Assembly: GCA_030549175.1 (NCBI GenBank)
Contig: JAUKUA010000001.1
Location: 806,001-870,000, forward strand
Source: Lasiosphaeris hirsuta
Taxonomy: Eukaryota > Ascomycota > Sordariomycetes > Sordariales > Lasiosphaeriaceae
Length of the DNA stretch: 64,000 nucleotides
Direction: 5' to 3'
Part shown: positions 11,446 through 22,220 of the stretch, piece after piece
Numbering within the stretch: the stretch's first letter is position 1
Layout of the letters: each line of letters starts with the position of its first letter
Position numbers and translations under genes: made by a program
Notes under the pieces: generated by a model
The model's input: the letters and a program-made list of their open reading frames with translations, nothing else
Told to the model about the DNA's origin: nothing
Database searches by the model: none

Positions 11446-12956
11446 GCAGTGTCAGCAAACTTGGAATTTTGATGGAGTTTAATCGGAGGCCGAATGATGA
11501 GGGATGAAGAAAAGGATGTATTGTTCATATTGAGGGCATCGGCACATGTCATTGGTGTCAGGGGACACAGGACCGGCGTTTATGGTCCCAACCACGACAC
11601 CCCAGAAGGGGAAGTCGCAGCATATTTTTGCATTTGACATATTGATGGCATTGATCGAGAATCAAAACAAAGTAACTTTAACGCTCGGGTGACAATGTGG
11701 TGAGTGCGGCATTCGGCTGTGAGTCGGTGTCTCGAAGTTGGGCAAGCCAGAAAGTTGGATGAAGTTGGAGCTCTTCCTCATTCGTGAGCTGATCCCAGCG
11801 ACTTGAGAGGAGGTGGTGGGTGTGATTGGCCCAAACTTGCCTCTTCTTGGATTCTTGGATCACGGGACCGAACCTCGCGTTAGGTCTGTGTTTTCGCATT
11901 TCACATGAGGCCTGGCTCGCAAGATCGAAGCAGTCAAAAATCATTTGTCAGGAAGTCCCTGCGCCAACATCTTTGAGGCTCCAACCGCCGACGCCGCTGT
12001 TATCTTATCGACTATCGCCATTCTCCGGATTTTGGTCCAGGTGGCGCACAGGCAGGATCTGTTCTCCCTGCAACTTCCGAGACTGATTGGCCAGTCACAG
12101 AAGCTCGCCTTGGGCCAATCGTTCAGGGGTTAAAGAGCTCCTTCCCATCCTCGATGTGCATCGCGCTTCAACACTGAATATTTATACATCAATTCCAGCG
12201 GTCGAGTCCCTAAAATGTTTTAACGGCAGTGGAAGTCTGAGGGAAGAGAGAAAAGTCCGCCAAGAAACCTCCCAACCAGTCTTCTAGAACTCAACCATTT
12301 GCCGGCAAGGGGGTCATGATCTCCCTCGTCTAACGCTTTGCGCTTCACAAAGCTCAACTCCTTCATGCATCCTCGTTTCTCTTTCTCTCTTCGTTTTCTT
12401 GCAGTCCTGATTACCCTCCCTGCCAAGGCTTCTCCACGTTTCCATTTCTCAGTGGGGAGGGGATCTGGCTTAGCCATTTGCCCTCCCAGCTCCCATCTAT
12501 TCCCCCTTTGTGGCAGTATGCCTCATCTTCAGGCTCACTGTCGATCAGCTCGGAGAATAGGTTAAGCTTATGTTCTGGCCAATACCACCCATCAGTACCA
12601 CCTCTCCAGGGGGTTCCCCTTGGTTATGGTACGCCCTTGGGATGGTTCTTTTTACCCGCAGCCATATCATTGGGTCGCCAGCGCGATGCACCGGCAAGAG
12701 CCCGTTCCCGATCCCGATGCCGGGGAGTTCCATCGCGAGCTCACCGGCCGCATTAGAGGGTGGCATCCGACTCGAAGTGTCTGGACTGGAGACGGAGGAT
12801 CGTAGGCTGATCGAGTGGCAGCCATAGCAATCCTCCAGACCCTGGTTACTCGTTTTTCTTTATATTGGTGATGGGCCCATTTTTCCTTCGAGGCGAGGCA
12901 GTGATCTGTCTCGCTTCTTTGTTGATGACATAGTTCCTGGCTAGACGTCAGCTACG
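11446..12956. other. Intergenic DNA upstream of the fasciclin gene
   Basis: About 1.5 kb between the 3' end of the PAPS reductase gene and the start of the fasciclin gene, both on the plus strand. Two adjacent TTATC elements (GATAA on the other strand) lie at about 11999-12008 and could bind GATA factors. A CT-rich leader precedes 12420. No convincing gene, tRNA or repeat is present. Confidence 0.45.
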
Positions 12957-14238
12957 ATGCATCTCTCACGCTTGCTGCCTCTTGGCTTTGTAGCCTCTGT
13001 GTCTGCCCAAGCACTGTCGGCCGTTCTGTCGACTAACAACGCCACGTTAAGCACACTAAGCAGTATGGATATACCCGCAAACAATAATAGGAGGCCATTC
13101 TAACCTTAGCGCCCAGGCTTGCTCGCAACCGTGCCGGACCTCGTTCAAACGCTGTCGGGTGCCCAGAACATCACCATATTTGCTCCGTCAAATGAAGCCT
13201 TTTCAAAACTACTGGCGAGGAATCCGCGGTCCGCGGAGTTGATGCGGAATCCGAGACTTCTCACAGGAGTGCTACAGTACCATGTCTTGGTAGGCAGGAC
13301 TCCGGCAAGCGAGTTCTCGACGACGCCAAAATTTCCTATCACCATGCTCACAGCACCATTTGCCAATGTCACCGGCGGGCAAAAGCTGGAGATTGCCACG
13401 GTCAACAACACGGCCATGATATTCTCAGGATACAAGCAGGCCGCCGTGGTTACCGTACCAGTCTGTCACCCACCTCACAGCCCAATGAAACCCACTAACC
13501 CCTTCCACAGGACGTCGCATTCGACGGCGGCATCATCCACGTCGTCGACACCGTCCTGACCGTCCCCGCCACCCCAGGCCAGACGGCAATCAACACGGGC
13601 CTGACCTCCCTCGCCGGCGCCCTAACCAGCGCCCAGCTCGCCGACGGCCTCAACGCGCTCGTCGATGTGACCATCTTTGCGCCCTCTAACGATGCCTTCG
13701 AGGCTATCGGCTCGGCCGCAGGGACCCTCGATACCCAGGCCCTGGCCAACATCCTCGCGTACCACGTCGTCTCGGGGCAGGTCCGGTTCAGCCCCGACCT
13801 GCTCACGGCCGCCAACCCGCTCTCTGTCCTCACCGCGCAGGGAGGTAATATTACAGTGCGCCGCGAGAACGGGCAGCTGTTCGTCAACTCGGCCAGGGTG
13901 CTGATTGCGGATATCCTGACGACGAACGGGGTGGTGCATGTCATTGACAAGTGAGTACTCCTGAACGAGTTGTTTTGAGGGATGTATGCTGACATGGAGT
14001 TCCTAGTGTGCTGAACCCGTCCAACACAACTGCAACGCTCAACGCGGCGGCTACGACGCAGGCACCTGCATTTTCCGGCGTCACGTCGGTGGTTGACTCC
14101 CCCTTTACTGCGGGCATCGTGCCGACCACGACGTTTATACCTGCCACGGTCCCGCTGAATAAGGGGGTAGCGGCGGCTATTCCCACGGCTGCGATCCTTC
14201 TGGCCGGGGGTGCGGCGATGTTGGCGGCCCATTTCTAA
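12957..14238 (+). CDS. Secreted, GPI-anchored protein with two fasciclin (FAS1) domains
   Basis: Cell-surface adhesion-type protein. Four exons: 12957-13062, 13117-13460, 13511-13950 and 14007-14238, giving about 373 residues. A signal peptide is evident (MHLSRLLPLGFVASVSAQAL). Two FAS1 domains follow, each with the TIFAPSNEAF / TIFAPSNDAF H1 motif, the YHV motif (LQYHVLVG, LAYHVVSG) and the final box (GGIIHVVDTVL, NGVVHVIDNVL). The tail is Thr/Ala-rich and ends in a hydrophobic segment (PTAAILLAGGAAMLAAHF), the usual layout for a GPI attachment signal. Several Asn-X-Ser/Thr sites are visible. The intron 2 donor is ambiguous: GTCTGT at 13461 or GTACCA at 13455 both keep the frame and differ by two residues. 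A cell-wall or plasma-membrane location is inferred. Confidence 0.9.
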
Positions 14239-14852
14239 AGGGATCTTTCTTTTTGTGTTTGATGAGCGCGAGACAGATGTTGTTGCTTATACCCCTGAGC
14301 GTGTTGTTGAATGGCTTTGTAATGTTGGGTTGGCGAATGTTATGGCATCCTGTAGACATGTATCCATTCAGATAACACCCCCCCTCTTAGGTTCTAATAA
14401 AAAGTTCTAATATCTTTCAACTACTATCCCCAGATCCGTGCCTTACGATGTGGCTAAAGTGTAAAAAATGCACCAAAATTTTGTATAATTCTAGTAATAT
14501 GAGACTCTAGAGTCCCTATCTCACCTTGACCTAAAGAAAACCAACGAGACTCATAGCACCCAATCGTTCAATATGCAGGGCACCCTATCTTATGTCACGA
14601 GAATCATCATCTCCATGAAACTATCCCTCATCTCCACCCATCCCCAAGACAAGATGAACCAAACATCATATCCTACCCAAATCCAGCCTCGTAAGACAAA
14701 CACTCAAAGCAGGAAGCAAAAAAAATAGGTATTCAGTACAGCGCTCAAACCGCTACAAATACATGTTGCATAATCTCGCCATCCAGAAGATATCCATCCC
14801 CCAATGGCACCCATAACCAAGCCCAGGCATCCAACACCTGTCATAGGTGTAC
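14239..14852. other. Convergent intergenic region
   Basis: About 0.6 kb of AT-rich sequence between the 3' ends of the fasciclin gene and the acidic nuclear-protein gene. It should contain both 3' untranslated regions, including an AATAAAAAG-type signal near 14395. No gene or repeat was seen. Confidence 0.5.
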
Positions 14853-17044
14853 TTACTCCCCCTCCTTCAGCTCTGCAGCAAGCGGGGTGGGTTCCGCCTT
14901 CACAGCAGCCTCCGTCTCCTTGACCTCCTCCAGCACCACATCCCCTCCTCCCTTTAATGCTTCGCCCTCCACTGCTGGTTCACCCCCCTCTTTCTTCACT
15001 TCCGCCACCGCTGGCACAGCGGGCGGCACCGGCGTTACCGCGTCGCTGGCGTTGCTCATGCCCTCCTGACGGTCGAGTTCGCGCTCGAGGCTGCCAAGCA
15101 GGTTGAGCCCGTCGTCCTCGTCCTCTGTCGCAGCGGGGAGTAGGGCCGGCGAGTCGGGAGGGGGAGGGAGGGCTTCGGTCTCCTTTTCGGGCGGGGCAAG
15201 AGTCTCTTCCACCTGTGGGACTTGCGGTGGTGGTTGGATGTCTTCCTGCTGCACAGGCGGTGTGGGCTCTGCAGAAGTTGGCTCGGCGGTTGGCTGTTCT
15301 GTCGGTGGGGGTTCAGATATTTCCGGGGTCGGTGGGAATTCGGGCTGTTGAATGGCTGGTGGGGCCTCCTCGGAGGTGGTGATTGTGGGCGTCTCCGATT
15401 GTTGCTGCTCCCCGCTTGCGTTTGCGAGCTGGTCTAGGCGGCTGAGGGGCTCGTTGTTAGTAGTCTCTGGCGCGTCGTCCTGGCCGCCCATAACGGTGTC
15501 TTCTACCGAGGCGGCGTATTCTACTTGGGTAGCTGTCGTTGTGATTTCGCCCAAGTCGGTTTCGCTCTTTACCGTTGTCTCTACCGCTGTCTCGGGAACG
15601 AAAGGCTCCGTCACCGTGCCCCCAGAAACGCTCACGTCCATGGCCATGCTGCTTTGCACTTGCGTATCCATGTAACCCGAGGCAGAGAACGAAGTGGTCG
15701 TGGACGTTATGCAGGGCGAGATCATAGGCGAGCGATCCGTCGGCGACTGGAGAATGACATTTTTCAAAGGGCTTCCCTCAAGTCGGGGCGATGACAGGTA
15801 CAACGGGCCAAGGCCGCTGAGACCTGGCGGTGGCTGGAACCGGGGTTTGGAAATGGTGATATCGTCCTCCGAAGAGGGGGCAACGGACCGGGTGTCGTCA
15901 GGCTCCTCGATAGAGCTCGGCCGGATGACCTCGGATGTCTCCGAGTCCTCCATTTCTATGTCCTGGTCGGGATCCCGTTCAGCACTAGTGTTCTGGACAC
16001 TCGAGTTCTCCACCTCAGGGGTCTCATCACCCTCGTCGGGGCCACCTTCGTCACCGTCACCCTCGTCTTCGCCATCATCCCCCTCGTCTCCGTCCTCGTC
16101 TTCCGAGGGCATGGCTGAGTTGTCCGCCATCTCGCTATCCTGGTTTGTGCTATTGTCCTCGATCTCTTCAACCTTGATACCCTATTCGCCCGTGATGTTA
16201 GCCTCTTTCGCAATATGCCGACCGGTCGTAAACTTACATCAGCACTAGCCGTTTTAGCCTTGACTGCGGACCCATCGGGTTCGGCGCCTGGTTCTGAGCG
16301 GGGGATGGGCACCGGCAGAGGCAGCTTGCCCTTCTTGCGCCCGCGTCCAGGGCCCTTGGCCTTCCGCTTAGGCGGAGGCGGTCTTCTCCTGACAGGCGCA
16401 GCCTGCTGGGGCGCCAACTCCCCGCTCGTCGCCACTGGCGCTGCCACATAGGACTCTGAAATGATGTCTCCATCCACTTGCTGCCCTTCAGCCAGCGTGA
16501 TAGTCCGCTCATATGGGTTACCAGCCGCGTCGGTACGGCGAACAGTGACTCTGCGGACGGTAGGGCCCGTGATCTGAGGCGCGGCTGCCCTGGCAGTCAG
16601 CGTCACTATATTCTTGTGGCGCTTCGCCAGGTGGGATATGCTGGGGCCCTCGACGTTTCGCGGCATCTGCTTCCACATCTTGACCATGTACCCCTCAGCA
16701 GCCGACTCCGACTCTTTCTTCTCCCCTTTCACCTCAGGGGCGTCTGCGTCAACTTCCTCCTCTTCAGTGGGCGCGGGGCGCTTATACAGCCGGCCGGAGC
16801 GAGCGGCCCGGAGCAGCTCCTGGCTGTGGGGGGCCAGCAGCGGGTACTCCTTGGGCATTCCGAAGGGCAGTTCAATGGCCCAGCGGTCGTTCTGCTGCGT
16901 TGTGTCGGGTGGTGGTGGCGGGGCGAGGTTGACCCATTCCTGGCGCCATTGTCGCACGGGGAGACCTTCAAAGTCGTCGTGCTCGGGGAAACCGCCGCGA
17001 GCACCGCGACGGGTTTGCGTCGCAGTGCGGAACTGCTTGGACAT
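14853..17044 (-). CDS. Large acidic, probably chromatin-associated protein (unrecognised family)
   Basis: Two exons on the minus strand, about 17044-16238 and 16181-14853, joined by a 56-nt GTAAGT...TAG intron, giving about 711 residues from the Met at 17044. The first half has a conserved-looking block (FEGLPVRQWRQEWVNL, WAIELPFGMPKEYPLL, LLRAARSGRLYKRPAP, YMVKMWKQMPRNVEG). A Pro/Lys/Arg segment with an AT-hook-like GRGRKKGK follows. The second exon starts with a run of Glu/Asp (EDEDGDEGDD region) and continues as low-complexity Pro/Glu/Thr sequence. The frame stays open and protein-like upstream of 17044 to about 17190 (SRSSTPVLSASVSD), so the true start is probably in an upstream exon I could not fix. 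The acidic and basic tracts suggest a nuclear, chromatin-linked role. That is inference, not family assignment. Confidence 0.7.
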
Positions 17045-17199
17045 CTCGGCGGCGCGGGACAGCAGCTTCAAGTCGTGCAGCTCGTGGTTAGGGTCTCGGG
17101 CTTGCCAGTGCGATTCGATGGACCCAACGTCGGAGACCGAAGCAGAGAGGACAGGGGTTGAGCTTCGGGAAGGGCGCGTGAGGCGATGGCTAATGGTCG

Positions 17200-18077
17200 A
17201 GGGATGGCGCTGGTGGAACCTCTCGTTTCTTACGACGACAAGAAGTTGAAATCCAAAACTGGGGTGATTCAATTGCGCGGGACCGAGGAATTGGCGCTGA
17301 ATAGCAATGGCAGAGATGGCTATTGAATCAGGGCAGTGCGCATAGGGTCTCGTAGCATATCGAATACTGGATCTGCAAATATGTTTCAGGATGTATATGA
17401 TTTGATGGTTGATGAAGTGTATGTTTGTCTGTCGCGCATTCGTCGCTCGTCTCGTTGCGCGCAGGATATTCAGCTCCCTGGTTTGCTGAGGCTGGGCCGT
17501 GGGGGCTAAAGCACGATATAGCGATATTTCTTTCTGTGCAACTGGCCCATGGCGGATATGCAAGAAGCTGGTATCCACCCATGAACCAAACTCGCGCATT
17601 TCCACCAAGACCATTTTGCGTGCAGAATATTGAGTGTCAAAGAAGTAAATAAAGTACATACGTCTTGAGGAGTAGAGAGGAGTGCCACTTTCATGAAGCC
17701 GCAGTTCTGGCTCAAAATCAACACCACAACCACATGCACGTAGTCCGTGATACCCAATGAATCTTCCACCATCCTCGCAACTCCCCTTTTCCGGTCCTAT
17801 TTATGTCCTTGGTATAGAATCTATGCGCCATCGGCCCCTACGTAACCTACACACGCTCTCTCGCCCAAGTCCCTCGTTGGTTGCTTGCCCTCGTAGACAG
17901 AAGACCGCCGTTTAGTCCCAGCTATCCAGCGACGTCAGTACATCTCCCCATCAATTCAGCAGGAGAGACTCACCCAGTGTCCTTCTGCCTCACAATCCCC
18001 CCTTTCCCACTCTTATCTTTACCCTATCCTTCGTCAGCCTCCCCCCCCCCCCCCCACCTCACAGCAAGGACTAAGAA
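17200..18077. other. 5' region of the acidic-protein gene and 3' end of isd11
   Basis: About 0.9 kb with the leader of the acidic-protein gene, in which a perfect GTATGT donor follows a short ATG-led frame (minus strand from about 17693), a candidate upstream exon. A run of 15 C lies at 18041-18055. A GATAAG-type site is at about 18011-18018. No separate gene is supported. Confidence 0.4.
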
Positions 18078-18527
18078 TCAACCTACCGACAACCCGCCCT
18101 CCACCACAAGCCGATCCTGCTGGTAGAACTGGCTGATAACCGTCTGTCGCTGTTCCCCCAAAGTCCATTAGCCCCCTATCCCCACTCTCATCCGCACCCC
18201 TCCAGAATCAAAACCACATACCTTGAGCATCTGCAACTCTTTGAGCCCATGTTGCATCAGCTCCTGCACCCGCCGCGGGTCCTCCACCGCCTTATTCTGG
18301 CGGAACGCGTCCCGTGTCCGGCGCTTGGCGTACTCTCGGAAGTTGTAGGCGGCGAACTGGTTTCCCTGGCGGAGGAGCTGGCGGTACTGCATGGCGAAAG
18401 AAAAAAAAACGCCAGTTCAGCCTCTCTCAGTCCCTGCTGCGCAATCGGGCGGGAGGGAATAGAGTTAGCATACCAGCGACAGCACCTTCTGCGCCGAGTC
18501 GCCTCGTGCGGCGGCGACGGCGGACAT
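18078..18527 (-). CDS. isd11: LYR-motif protein Isd11, iron-sulfur cluster assembly factor
   Basis: Small mitochondrial matrix protein that binds and stabilises the cysteine desulfurase Nfs1 for Fe-S cluster synthesis. Three exons, 18527-18474, 18386-18222 and 18149-18078, encode 96 residues, close to the family norm. The LYR tripeptide motif is created across intron 1 (VLSL then YRQLLRQG), followed by the helical [19 protein letters not shown] segment and the C-terminal [13 protein letters not shown], all characteristic of Isd11/LYRM4. All three exon boundaries use GT-AG sites. The stop is placed at the TGA 18080-18078 after GLSVG. A GTAGGT at that point could in principle serve as a further donor. 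Transcribed in the same direction as the acidic-protein gene downstream. Confidence 0.93.
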
Positions 18528-19105
18528 GGCTCTTTTGCTTCTTTCCTTTTGGCCTTGACCTTGTGCACTCTTGCTGCGAGGCAGCTTGCACTCGACTCTG
18601 CTTTTTCAATTTCGCCGTGCCGTGATTTGGGCTGCAGTTCCGGTCGTTGTCCGGCGGTGCGTTGGGGGGCGTGGTTTATTGGGAAATCCAGCTCGTTGGC
18701 GTCGCTGATTTACTGTTTGCTACGAAATTCAAGTGAATCCATTAGATGCGGCCCATGACGGAATAGGTGGGCGGCGAAAGCTCGGAGCCGCGAGCTGCTT
18801 GGAAGCAGCCACTCGGATATAGGGATATCGCCCCGCTAAGCCGCCACTTCCTGCTCACTCCTGTCATGCTGCACAATAGGGGCACAATATGGGCCTTCGA
18901 GCTATTATTCTGACCAGATCTCTTACTTCGCACGCTACCTACCTCACAATTGCTTGTTTGTCCCGGCAATATATCCCTTGTCACATCCGTATTCCCATCC
19001 GTCCACTATAACCAAGCTGGAACATTTCCTGAGCCCTGACTACACAAACAGTTACCAAACTGTAACCCTAAAATACCCCCCGAACGCCCGCTGATAACCC
19101 CAATA
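18528..19105. other. Short intergenic region upstream of isd11
   Basis: About 0.58 kb holding the isd11 promoter and the 3' end of the zinc-cluster regulator gene, both on the minus strand. No gene, repeat or RNA element was identified. Confidence 0.5.
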
Positions 19106-22100
19106 TCAATACCCATACATATTCCCCCCACTAACCCAGTTCTGCATCACAGACGACACTCCGTCCGACATGTAATACCCTAGCTCATTCTCATATCCGT
19201 CGTTCATGACTAGCGCCGTCTGCTGGTAGTATTCCTGACTGACGGCGTGCGGGTCGTATGGCGGGCCGACCGATACCGCCACCGGCCCACTTGGCGGCTG
19301 TGGCGGGCCAGTATTACCCACATTCGGAGGAGGCGGCCGCGACATCCCATCTGGCTGTATATCGAAAGCCTCCAGGAGCATCTCGAGACCTTCGGACCTC
19401 ATGGGCGGCGGCGATGGCATTTGCGCTTGACCGTGTGGGTTGGGACGGGTATGCACATGAGCCTGAGGATGGGGATGAGGACGGGCCTGGCCGTGGGCAT
19501 GCGTGTGAACCGGAGGCGGCATGCCCTGTGGCATTTGAACCTGCGCTTGAACTGGGGGCTGTGGGGTGGATTGGCTCTGGGCCTGTTGCGGAACGGGCAG
19601 GCGCATGGCTGGGTCGATGTACATGACCGATGCTGCATTTTGCTGCGGGGCGGGGAGTAAGGGCGTGCTTGGACTCTGCAGAGATGCTCCGTCCTTTGTG
19701 TCTGGAGATTGTGGCGCTGCCCGAGGCTTGATTGGCTTGATGGCTGTGTGGGTAAGTGCTGGATGAAGTACATGAGGAATTGGCTCTTTCTGCGAGTTTG
19801 TTAGTTGCGGTCATACGGGTAGGACGTGATGGTGACTTGCGCTATCGGCCATACTACCCTCTCCGCCTACTATCATCCCTGTCTGAGACTTGTAGAACTT
19901 CTCGAGGTGGTCATACCAGCGTGAGGCTAGAGGCCAGAGGTTCGTGCTCTCAGCAAGAATGCTGAGGGTGCGCTGAACCATGGCAGGACCCTCGCGAGTT
20001 AGGCTGGGGTCAGGACAAACTATAGAGTTTTGTTAGTATCATATTGTAGCTATTTAAATCTGAGGTGCGGAAGCTCACTTCGCGGATATTTGACGAGGTA
20101 GCAGGCTAGAAAGCCGCAGCTGTACACGCAAAAAGACTGAAGATGTGTGAGTAATCGCTTTACCATCCGAATGACTGACCAGTACTTACCGCCATCTGAG
20201 CACCCATGCCCTCTTCCGGAGACCTGTCGGAATACTGCGTGTCGATCTGCTCAAACAGGCCCTTGACATTTTTGAAGAGTTCAAGAGACATGGCACCCCA
20301 GAATCGTCCCGTATCCGGGTCTGTCTTTTCGTAAGACTGCAAGCAGTCTTTATAGGATAGCATCCTAAAAATAAAGATTAGCCGGACCGACAAGCGAAGA
20401 GAAGTAGGGCAGCGTCTTACTCGTGGAGGTAGATCTTTCGTAGAACGATATTGCAGAGCCGAGTTATCATGGTCACGCCGAGATATGCCTACCACATCCG
20501 TCAGCAACGCGATACATGGTAGACGAGACATCGCACAGCTAATTCCAACATACCAGGTCCTCCCTATCTTGCTTGTAGCCCTTCAGAAGGACTCTGCTCC
20601 ACCTGTGATCGTTTGGCAAGCCTCTCTCCCAATCTTCAAGCCGCCTCGCCATTTGAGCATACTCGCTCCCGCTTTCCCACGGGCGAGGGCTCCTGTCGAG
20701 AGAGATGGCCCGTCGCGATATTGCGCCCCAATAGTAATGGGCCTGGATGAGCGTCGCGAACAAGGACCTACCATCATCCGAAACAAGCTTTGGGTTCTCA
20801 ATAGCTGCCGGCGTATCTTCAAGCGCTGCCCTTGACTTTGGTTCGCGTGCATTTGCAAAGTCCTTCTCGTTGCATGGGAGTAGGGCTGTGATATCGCTTG
20901 CTACCAACGATACCGGGGATCGTGGACCGGAGTGAAGGTTGTCTTGGCTGTGCAGCATCCACTATAGGGGAGGTTAGCATAGAACCGACCCGTTGGAAGG
21001 TCTTGCTTTGGGGGCTGTTGCTGGGCCACGCAAAGGGCAAATGAGACTCACGATAGTGCGTCGGGCAGACTCGGCACTGACGATGAGTTCCTTAGTCTTG
21101 TTTGCGACAGCATACGTCTCTTCCCGATGCAGTTGCAAGAGAGTCGCCATTCGCATGGAAATGCCCATGTTGATCTTTTTCAGTCAGCTCGCTACTCCGT
21201 ACCACATGACACACAAGAAAACTCACCGAGCTCTGATACTTCATCATGCTACCCTGCTGCGCAATACTCAGTAGGTAAAATGCCTGACACTTCTCTAAGC
21301 TCGGCCCCCTGTAAAGCTCCTTCAACGCTACAGTCGAGGCGTGCTCCATGAAGGTCTCTGACGCATTGACGGCACTCCCATACCGCTCAATCAGCGACGG
21401 CGTGAGGCGGGCCGAGACGCTCAGCAGACCAAGCAGGAAGAAGACGGACACCGACCGATGGTTGGTACGCAGGCGTTCGGGGAACGACTGCTTGGGGATG
21501 AAGCCCAGCTGGAAGTAGTGGTGGGTAAAATTGTAGACGGCGTCAATGATTTCGGGCAGTGGCGGCAGGAGGTCCCAGTCGTCACCGCCCTTGGGCGGCT
21601 TTAGTCCGGCGGATAAGGGCCCCGTGACTGACATGGACGACGTCGACAGAGCCGGCGACCGCAGGACGGGAGCGTCTAGGATATCACGGCGAACCTTGGC
21701 CGGGTCCCGCTTGTTGCTCTTCTCGGCCCGCAAGCGTGGGTGGCGGTAGTCACGGTCCTGGTCCGGCTGGCCCCGGACCGGGAATATGCTTGACAGCATG
21801 TCAGCATGGCGTTGGTTGTGTAACTCGACTCATCAATAGGGAGAAGGGAGCAAATGGACTGGAAAAGGAGAAGTCGCGCCGGCAACATCAAGACGGGGCG
21901 AAAGGGGTGAAGGCGGCATCATCATACCAGTCCGGGACGCCCAGGCCAGCCTCGAGACAGGCCTGGCACGGGGCCTTGGCCTTGTCGTGCACACATTTGC
22001 TTCTCATGCGACGACATCTAGAATGGGCAGAATTATCAGATTGGCTCACTAGCACGGTGGTTTTGCGTGGTCGCCACCCGGCAATCGGTACTGTCTCTCA

Positions 22101-22220
22101 CCTCCGGCAAGCGATTGGGGACCTCCGCTTGATGACGGTCACGGGCCCGTTCTGTATCTGGCCCTGACCCGGGCTGCCGTCGGAGCCTAGCGGCGGCGGC
22201 GGCTTCATCTCGACATCCAT
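19106..22220 (-). CDS. Zn2Cys6 fungal-specific transcription factor
   Basis: Nuclear DNA-binding regulator of about 810-820 residues in ten exons: 22220-22102, 22017-21928, 21788-21227, 21174-21052, 20961-20554, 20488-20421, 20364-20190, 20136-20079, 20019 to about 19871 or 19837, and about 19789 or 19785 to 19106. The start reads MDVEMKPPPPLGSDG. The binuclear zinc cluster is C-x2-C-x6-C-x8-C-x2-C-x9-C (ACRRCRRMRSKC ... PCQAC ... C). It is interrupted by introns after the first and within the sixth cysteine codons. A conserved basic stretch follows (FPVRGQPDQDRDYRHPRLR), then the fungal-specific transcription factor middle region in exons 3-8. The C terminus is Pro/Gln/His-rich (HTHAHGQARPHPHPQ). 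Target genes cannot be read from the sequence. The exon 9/10 junction has two in-frame solutions. Confidence 0.88.

Noticed and set aside
15694..17161. Plus-strand frames over the acidic-protein gene
   Set aside because: They mirror the low-complexity Ser/Pro/Glu codons of the minus-strand gene.
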